From: Neoroseomonas lacus
Lineage (GTDB): Bacteria > Pseudomonadota > Alphaproteobacteria > Acetobacterales > Acetobacteraceae
Direction: 5' to 3'
DNA: 64,000 bases
Assembly (NCBI RefSeq): GCF_014644535.1
Contig: NZ_BMKW01000001.1
Span: forward strand, 248,001 to 312,000
Position 1 is the stretch's first letter; every line of letters begins with the position of its first letter. The notes below the pieces were generated by a model. That model was not told where the DNA came from. It was given only the letters and a program-made list of their open reading frames with translations, and made no database searches. Of this stretch, positions 58,775 through 64,000 are shown piece after piece. Position numbers and translations under genes: made by a program.

Positions 58775-60538
58775 TTAGCGGATGCGTGGCCCGGTGCGCC
58801 GCGGTGCGGGTGCGGGCGCCGTCCGGCTAGTGGCCGCCGGCGCCGCGGCACCCTCCGACTTCGCCGCCTGCGCGCGCAGGTCGGCGATGGTGGCGCGATT
58901 GGTCACCTGCTCGGGGTTGGTGCGCACCTCGACCAGCGCCGGCTTGCCCGACGCGATCGCCCGCTTCACCGCCGGGACCAGTTGCTCGGTGGTCTCGACG
59001 ATCTCGCCATGCCCGCCGAACGCCTCGATGAATTTGGCGAAATCCGGGTTGGTCAGCGCGGTGCCGGAGACGCGGGCAGGATAGGTGCGCTCCTGATACA
59101 TGCGGATCGTGCCGTACATCTGGTTATTGAACACCAGGATGATCGGGTTCACCGAATGGTGGAACGCGGTGGCGATCTCCTGCCCTGTCATCATGAAGCC
59201 GCCATCGCCGACGAAGGCGACCACGGTGCGATCCGGATGGGTGATCTTCGCGCCGATCGCCGCCGGCACCGAATACCCCATCGCGCCATTGGTCGGGCCC
59301 AGGAAATCCTGCTTCTCGCTGAAATGCATGAAGCGGTTCGGCCAGGTGGCAAAATTGCCGGCATCGGTGGTGAAGATGGTGTCCTTGGGCAGCACCGCCT
59401 CCAGCTCCTGCAAGGCAGTCGCGAGGTTCAGCGGCCCCTCATAGACCGGCGGCACCGCCTGAGCGACGCGCAGCGCGCGCAGTTCCTTGGTCCAGCCACC
59501 CCAGGCTGGCTTGGCCACCGCCCCGGCCGCCTTGGCCGCCGCGGCGAAGGCATTCACCTCCGACACGATGCCGAGCGCGGGCCGATAGACGCGCCCGATC
59601 TCCGCCTGGTCCGGATAGACATGGACGATCGGCGTCGCCCCCGCCATGTCGAGCAACGTGTAGCCCTGGCTCACCGGCTCGCCGATGCGCGTCCCGATGG
59701 CGAGGATGAGGTCGGCCTCCTTCGCCTTGGCGACCAGTCCGCCATCGGCGCCGACACCCAGGTCGCCGACGTAATTCGCCGAGGTCCCGTCAAATAGCCC
59801 CATGCGGCGGAACGCCACCGAGACCGGCAGGTCATTGGCCAGCAGCCAGTCGCGGATGTCGGCCTTGCCCTGCTCCGACCAGCGCGACCCGCCCAGCACC
59901 ACCAGCGGCTTCTTTGCCGCCGCCAGCATCTTCATCACCCGCGGCATCGCCTCGGGCGCGGGGTTGGCCGGCAGCACCTCGGCCGGGCCGATATCCGGCA
60001 CATTGGCGAGACGCTTCTGCATCTCCTCGCTGATGGCGACCACCACTGGGCCAGGTCGGCCCGAGGTCGCGACATCGAAGGCATGCGCCATCAATTCGGG
60101 GATGCGCTTCTCGTCATCGATCTGCGTCACCCATTTGGCCAGCGGGCCGAACATCTGGCGGTAATCGACTTCCTGGAAGGTCTCGCGATCCGTCTCATCG
60201 ACCGGAATCTGCCCGACCAGCAGCACCAGCGGCGTCGAATCCTGGAACGCCACATGCACGCCGATCGCGGCATGGCAGGCACCCGGGCCCCGCGTGACGA
60301 TCGCCACCCCCGGCTTGCCGGTCAGCTTGCCGTAGGCCTCGGCCATATGAACCGCGCCGGCCTCGAAACGGCAGGTCACCAGCTGAAGCTGGTTGCGCAC
60401 CGAATAGAGACCGTCGAGCAGGTCGAGATAGGATTCGCCCGGCACGCAGAAGGCGTGTGTCACACCCTGGGCCACCAGCGCATCGGCCAGCAGCTTGCCC
60501 CCCGTGCGCCCCGTAGTGGCGCGCCGACCCTCAGTCAT
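58775..60538 (-). CDS. Thiamin diphosphate-dependent enzyme, acetolactate synthase-like
   Basis: A 587-residue ThDP enzyme of the acetohydroxyacid synthase / oxalyl-CoA decarboxylase superfamily. The catalytic Glu is in VTCRFEAGAVHMAEAYGKL. The central FAD/DHS-like domain holds KKPLVVLGGSRWSEQG, and the ThDP-Mg motif is VGDGGFMMTGQEIATAFHHSVNPIILVFNN (seen in parts). It is not a clear IlvB: no regulatory ilvH follows, and the C-terminal ~40 residues are an Ala/Pro/Arg-rich tail. The substrate is a 2-keto acid of unknown identity. The ATG has GGAAGGA at 8 bases. Confidence 0.88.
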   Translation of the reverse strand: MTEGRRATTGRTGGKLLADALVAQGVTHAFCVPGESYLDLLDGLYSVRNQLQLVTCRFEAGAVHMAEAYGKLTGKPGVAIVTRGPGACHAAIGVHVAFQDSTPLVLLVGQIPVDETDRETFQEVDYRQMFGPLAKWVTQIDDEKRIPELMAHAFDVATSGRPGPVVVAISEEMQKRLANVPDIGPAEVLPANPAPEAMPRVMKMLAAAKKPLVVLGGSRWSEQGKADIRDWLLANDLPVSVAFRRMGLFDGTSANYVGDLGVGADGGLVAKAKEADLILAIGTRIGEPVSQGYTLLDMAGATPIVHVYPDQAEIGRVYRPALGIVSEVNAFAAAAKAAGAVAKPAWGGWTKELRALRVAQAVPPVYEGPLNLATALQELEAVLPKDTIFTTDAGNFATWPNRFMHFSEKQDFLGPTNGAMGYSVPAAIGAKITHPDRTVVAFVGDGGFMMTGQEIATAFHHSVNPIILVFNNQMYGTIRMYQERTYPARVSGTALTNPDFAKFIEAFGGHGEIVETTEQLVPAVKRAIASGKPALVEVRTNPEQVTNRATIADLRAQAAKSEGAAAPAATSRTAPAPAPRRTGPRIR

Positions 60539-60602
60539 ACGGACATCCTTCCCGTGATTCGGAAACCATCGGGGCGGAGGCTAGCCTCTCCCGCCCCGCC
60601 CG

Positions 60603-63600
60603 TCACTCCGCCGGCTGCGACCCATGGCCATGGCCGGCAGGGCCGTGTCCGGCCTGCAGATCCGCCAGCTTCGCCGCGATCGCCCCGATCGGCTTGGTAT
60701 AAGGTGCCAGCAGCAGATACAGCGCCGGCACAGCATAGAGCGTGACGATGGTGGACAGGCTGATGCCGCCCACGATGACGACGCCGAGCGCCTGCCGGCT
60801 TTCCGCCCCCGCCCCTGTCGCCATCGCCAGGGGGAACGCCCCGAACACCGTCGCGATCGAGGTCATCAGGATCGGCCGCAGCCGCACGACAGAGGCTTCG
60901 AGCACCGCGTCGCGAATGGTCATGCCGCGGTCGCGCAACTGATTGGCGAATTCGACGACCAGAATGCCGTTCTTCGCCATGAGCCCGATCAGCAGGATCA
61001 TGCCGATCTGGCTGAAGATGTTGAGCGACTGCCCAGTCCACCACAGTGCCAGCAGCCCGCCGGTGATGGCGAGCGGCGTGGACAGCAGAATGACAAAGGG
61101 GTGGATGAAGCTCTCGAACTGCGCGGCCAACACCAGGAACACCACCAGCAGCGCCATGGCGAAGGTGACATACAGCGCGCCCGAAGATTCCTTGAACTCC
61201 AGCGACTGGCCGCGATAGGCGATACGCGCCTCGCTCGGCAGCACCTCCCGCGCGACGCCGTCGAGGAAGCCCAGCGCATCGGCCAGCGAATAGCCCGGCG
61301 CGAGGGAGGCGGTGATGGTGATGGCGCGCACCCGATCCTCACGCGCCAGGGTCTGGGCGCGGGCGCGTTCGGAGATTGTCACCACATTCGACAACGGCAC
61401 CAGCCCGCCCGACGAGGTCCGCACGAAGACATTCTGCAGGTCATAGGGCGACAGGCGCAGTTCCTCCGGCGCCTGCAGCAGCACCTTGTATTCCTGCCCG
61501 CCGACCACGTAGGTCGTCACCTCGCGCGAGCCCAGCATGGTCTCGATGGTGCGGCCCACCGCGGCGATGGACACACCCAGATCGGCCGCCTTGCGGCGGT
61601 CGATGCTGACGCGGATCTCCGGCTTGGTCTCCTTGAAATTGTGGTCGAGGTTGAGCAGCCGCGGATTGGTCCGCGCCCGCTCCAAGAAGCGGTCGCGCCA
61701 GTCAACCAGCGTATCGTAGTCCGGCCCGCCGATGACGAACTGCACCGGCGGCTGGAAGCCGCGCGCGCCGAGCGAGGGCGGGTTCAGCGCGAAGCCCCGG
61801 ATGCCGGGGATACCGGCGATCAGCGGGAAGACCTCGGCGGCGATGACCTGCTGCTTGCGGCTGCGTTCCGCCCAGGGTGCGAGGCGGATGAAGATGTTGG
61901 CGATATTGCCGATGGCCGGTCGCTGGAAGCCGCCGACCGTGGCGAAGACCGCACTCGCCTCGCCGCTGTCCACATAGCGCTGCAGCAGGTGCTCGATCTG
62001 CATCACATGGTCGATGGTATAGCCGAAGGACGCCCCCTCCGGCCCGGTGGTCGGAATGATGACCACGCCACGGTCCTCGGTCGGCGCGAATTCCTTGGGC
62101 AGGATCGCATAGAGCACCACCGCGAGCCCGCACAGCGCCGCCGCCCCGCCAAGCACCAGCACCGGCGCGCGCAGCGCGCGGTCCAGCGTCCAGCGCAGCG
62201 ACCCGTTCAGGCCGATGAAGAAGGGCTCCGTCACCCGCACGAACCAGGTCTCGCCCTGATGCGCCTTCAGCAGCTTCGAACACATCATCGGCGTCAGCGT
62301 CAGCGCGATCAGCCCGGAGAACAGCACCGAGGCCGCCAATGCGAGCCCGAATTCCGTGAACAGCCGCCCTGTATTGCCCCCCATGAAGGACAGCGGCACG
62401 AACACCGCGACCAGCACCAGCGTCGTCGCGATGACCGCGAAGGCGATCTCCCGCGCGCCGAGCAGCGAGGCAAGCAACGGCTCCTCGCCTTCCTCGATGC
62501 GGCGATGGATGTTCTCCAGCACGACGATGGCGTCGTCCACCACCAGGCCGATCGCCAGCACCAGCCCCAGCAGCGTCAGCACATTCACCGAGAATCCCAG
62601 CGCCGACATCGCGATGAAGGAGGCGATGATCGAGACCGGGATGGCGACCGCCGGGATGATCGTCGCCCGCACCGAGCGCAGGAACAGGAAGATGACGCCG
62701 ATGACGAGCGCGAGGGCGATCATCAGCGCGTGCTCGACCTCATAGATCGACTGGCTGATGAACAGGCTCTCGTCATAGCCGGTGATCACGTCCACGCCCT
62801 CGGGCAGGGATGGGGTGATCAGCGCCATCTCGGCCTTCACGCCATTGGCGACGGACAAGGTATTGGCCGTGGATTGCCGCAGGATGCCGAGGCCGATGGC
62901 CGGACGCCCATTGATGCGGTAGCCGCCGCGGGTGTCCTCGGCGGCGACCTCGATGCGCGCCACCTCGCCCAACAGCACCTGGGCGCCGCCGGCATTGCGG
63001 CTCACGACGATCTCGCGGAACTGCTCGGGACGCGACATGCGGCTGTCGGTGCGCACGGTCAGCTCGCGCTGCTGGCTCTCGATGCGCCCGCCGGGCAGCT
63101 CGACATTCTCGCGGCGGATCGCCTCTTCGATGTCCTGTACCGTCAGGTTGCGCGCCGCCAAGGCCTGGCGGTCGAGCCAGACCCGCATCGAGAAGCGCCG
63201 CTCACCGGAGATGATGACCTGCGCGACACCCTCGACGATGGCCAGGCGGTCAACGATGCGCCGCCGCGCGAGGTCGGTGAGGTCGAGCGGCGTCAACCGG
63301 TCCGAGGCCAGCGCGATCCACAAGATCGGGCGGCTGTCGCCATCCACCTTGGCCACGACGGGGGTGTCGGCCTGTTCGGGCAGCCGGGCCAGCGCGCGGG
63401 CGACCTTGTCGCGCACGTCGTTCGCCGCGGCATCGACATTGCGCGTCAGCTGGAATTCCAGCGTGATCTGGCTGCGCTCGTCGCGCGACTGCGAGGAGAT
63501 CGTCTTGATCCCCTCGATCCCCGCGACGGCAGCTTCGAGAAGCTCGGTGATCTGGCTGTCCACCACCGGCGCCGAGGCGCCCGTATAGGTCGTGGTGATC

Positions 63601-63737
63601 TGGATGACGGGCGGGTCGATCGCCGGGTATTCGCGGATCGGCATGCGCAGCAGCGCGAAGATGCCGAGCACCGTCAGCATCAGGCTGATGACGGTGGCGA
63701 AGACCGGGCGCTTGATCGAGACGTCGGAGAGAACCAT
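60603..63737 (-). CDS. RND efflux permease, AcrB/MexF type
   Basis: A 1044-residue inner-membrane proton-driven pump. Twelve membrane helices in two sets of six frame two large periplasmic loops. It has FATVISLMLTVLGIFALLRMPIREYP, the proton-relay Asp pair in GLVVDDAIVVLENIHRR, and LIGLMAKNGILVVEFANQLRDRG in the second half. The tail is Gly/His-rich (AGHGPAGHGHG). With its adaptor, encoded 16 bases upstream, and a TolC-type channel it would export drugs or metabolites from the periplasm. GGAGCGAGG precedes the ATG. Confidence 0.95.
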   Translation of the reverse strand: MVLSDVSIKRPVFATVISLMLTVLGIFALLRMPIREYPAIDPPVIQITTTYTGASAPVVDSQITELLEAAVAGIEGIKTISSQSRDERSQITLEFQLTRNVDAAANDVRDKVARALARLPEQADTPVVAKVDGDSRPILWIALASDRLTPLDLTDLARRRIVDRLAIVEGVAQVIISGERRFSMRVWLDRQALAARNLTVQDIEEAIRRENVELPGGRIESQQRELTVRTDSRMSRPEQFREIVVSRNAGGAQVLLGEVARIEVAAEDTRGGYRINGRPAIGLGILRQSTANTLSVANGVKAEMALITPSLPEGVDVITGYDESLFISQSIYEVEHALMIALALVIGVIFLFLRSVRATIIPAVAIPVSIIASFIAMSALGFSVNVLTLLGLVLAIGLVVDDAIVVLENIHRRIEEGEEPLLASLLGAREIAFAVIATTLVLVAVFVPLSFMGGNTGRLFTEFGLALAASVLFSGLIALTLTPMMCSKLLKAHQGETWFVRVTEPFFIGLNGSLRWTLDRALRAPVLVLGGAAALCGLAVVLYAILPKEFAPTEDRGVVIIPTTGPEGASFGYTIDHVMQIEHLLQRYVDSGEASAVFATVGGFQRPAIGNIANIFIRLAPWAERSRKQQVIAAEVFPLIAGIPGIRGFALNPPSLGARGFQPPVQFVIGGPDYDTLVDWRDRFLERARTNPRLLNLDHNFKETKPEIRVSIDRRKAADLGVSIAAVGRTIETMLGSREVTTYVVGGQEYKVLLQAPEELRLSPYDLQNVFVRTSSGGLVPLSNVVTISERARAQTLAREDRVRAITITASLAPGYSLADALGFLDGVAREVLPSEARIAYRGQSLEFKESSGALYVTFAMALLVVFLVLAAQFESFIHPFVILLSTPLAITGGLLALWWTGQSLNIFSQIGMILLIGLMAKNGILVVEFANQLRDRGMTIRDAVLEASVVRLRPILMTSIATVFGAFPLAMATGAGAESRQALGVVIVGGISLSTIVTLYAVPALYLLLAPYTKPIGAIAAKLADLQAGHGPAGHGHGSQPAE

Positions 63738-63753
63738 CGGCGCCTCGCTCCCG

Positions 63754-64000
63754 TCAGCTCGTCGGTCGCGTCAGGGTCTCGGTGACCCGGACGGGAATGT
63801 CGTTGCGCAGCCGCTGGACGCCGCGCACCACCACCGGCTCGCCGGCATTCAGCCCGTCGCGGATCTCGACCTCGCCGGGCAGGCGCAGGCCGAGCCGCAC
63901 CTCCTGCCGCCGCGCGCGGCCATCGCGAACGACATAGACGTAGGCATGGTCGCCAACCGGGTCGATCGCCTCCTCGGCCACCAACAGGGCGCGGTCGCGT
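63754..64000 (-). CDS. RND membrane fusion protein, C-terminal part
   Basis: The frame is open to the right edge. The visible 82 codons are the C-terminal membrane-proximal domain of a periplasmic adaptor (ALLVAEEAIDPVGDHAYVYVV, RRQEVRLGLRLPGEVEIRDGL, GEPVVVRGVQRLRNDIPVRV), typical of AcrA/MexE-like proteins. It partners the RND permease encoded downstream. Confidence 0.9.
   Translation of the reverse strand, partial: RDRALLVAEEAIDPVGDHAYVYVVRDGRARRQEVRLGLRLPGEVEIRDGLNAGEPVVVRGVQRLRNDIPVRVTETLTRPTS

Noticed and set aside
60624-63785. 1053-codon open frame on the plus strand opposite the RND permease gene
   Set aside because: It is the mirror of a strongly supported gene. Its product is a low-complexity His/Arg/Gln/Asp mix with no domain, as expected from GC-rich codon bias.
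1-64000. CRISPR arrays, IS elements, prophage or integron features
   Set aside because: No regularly spaced repeats, transposase, integrase or att-like duplications were seen on reading both strands.

Overview
The window is GC-rich chromosomal DNA of an alphaproteobacterium, most likely a member of the Acetobacteraceae (Roseomonas-like). This rests on the very GC-biased codon use, the alphaproteobacterial gene orders argS-SPOR-nagZ-M50-scpA-scpB-tatB-tatC-serS and pcm-tolC-popZ-valS, a PopZ (DUF2497) gene, an NDUFAF6-type phytoene-synthase-like gene and a Bug-family solute receptor. No rRNA, IS element, phage gene or CRISPR array was recognised. Genes are packed closely, with many 4-base ATGA overlaps.

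Layout. 1-2310: 3' part of uvrA. 2315-6178: two tandem paralogous glycosyltransferase-like genes and two unknown genes. 6252-12439: complex-I-assembly-type prenyl-synthase homologue, sodB, a 7-TM hybrid histidine kinase, an isolated yajC, a DUF815 ATPase and a metallo-hydrolase. 12446-24450: housekeeping block on the minus strand (serS, tatC, tatB, an orphan Fbp-type ABC ATPase, scpB, scpA, M50 protease, nagZ, SPOR protein, argS, a deaminase-like protein, dgt). 24502-26062: erpA, a tiny peptide gene with its own operator-bearing promoter, and xth. 26070-30420: two small lipoproteins, ilvD, a luciferase-like oxidoreductase and a DUF72 protein. 30494-37535: valS with a 57-codon membrane ORF behind it, a Bug receptor, popZ, tolC and pcm. 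37603-37850: tRNA-Cys and tRNA-Asn, each with its own promoter.

38036-53559 is rich in phosphorus genes. It holds a secreted alkaline phosphatase leading into a DUF3299-like protein plus LolD/FtsX-type ABC pair with a His-rich loop, then (after a mosaic AT-rich glycosyltransferase) polyphosphate kinase 2, and a complete carbon-phosphorus lyase core phnGHIJKLM plus DUF1045. Divergent phnF and a second phnM lie upstream of that core, and phnN runs convergently at its end. A palindrome TGTCTAGACA just before phnG is the likely PhnF operator, and a FixK/Fnr-type box lies upstream of the gene pair that ends with ppk2. No phosphonate transporter (phnCDE) is in the window.

54157-57676 is a translationally coupled trio: a gamma-glutamyltransferase without signal peptide, an EDD-motif glycosyltransferase-like protein and an amidohydrolase. 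The right end has a flavodoxin, a carboxymuconolactone-decarboxylase-family protein, a ThDP enzyme, and an RND efflux permease with the end of its adaptor.

The most unusual signal is a 40-bp element present three times (8017, 23257, 58729). Each copy begins exactly 7 bases past the stop codon of a minus-strand gene, folds into a hairpin whose arms vary in a compensating way, and ends in a conserved GTGACGRT-type tail. It looks like a family of structured mRNA 3' ends. Second is the palindrome-controlled promoter (25039-25066) driving a 31-codon hydrophobic peptide.
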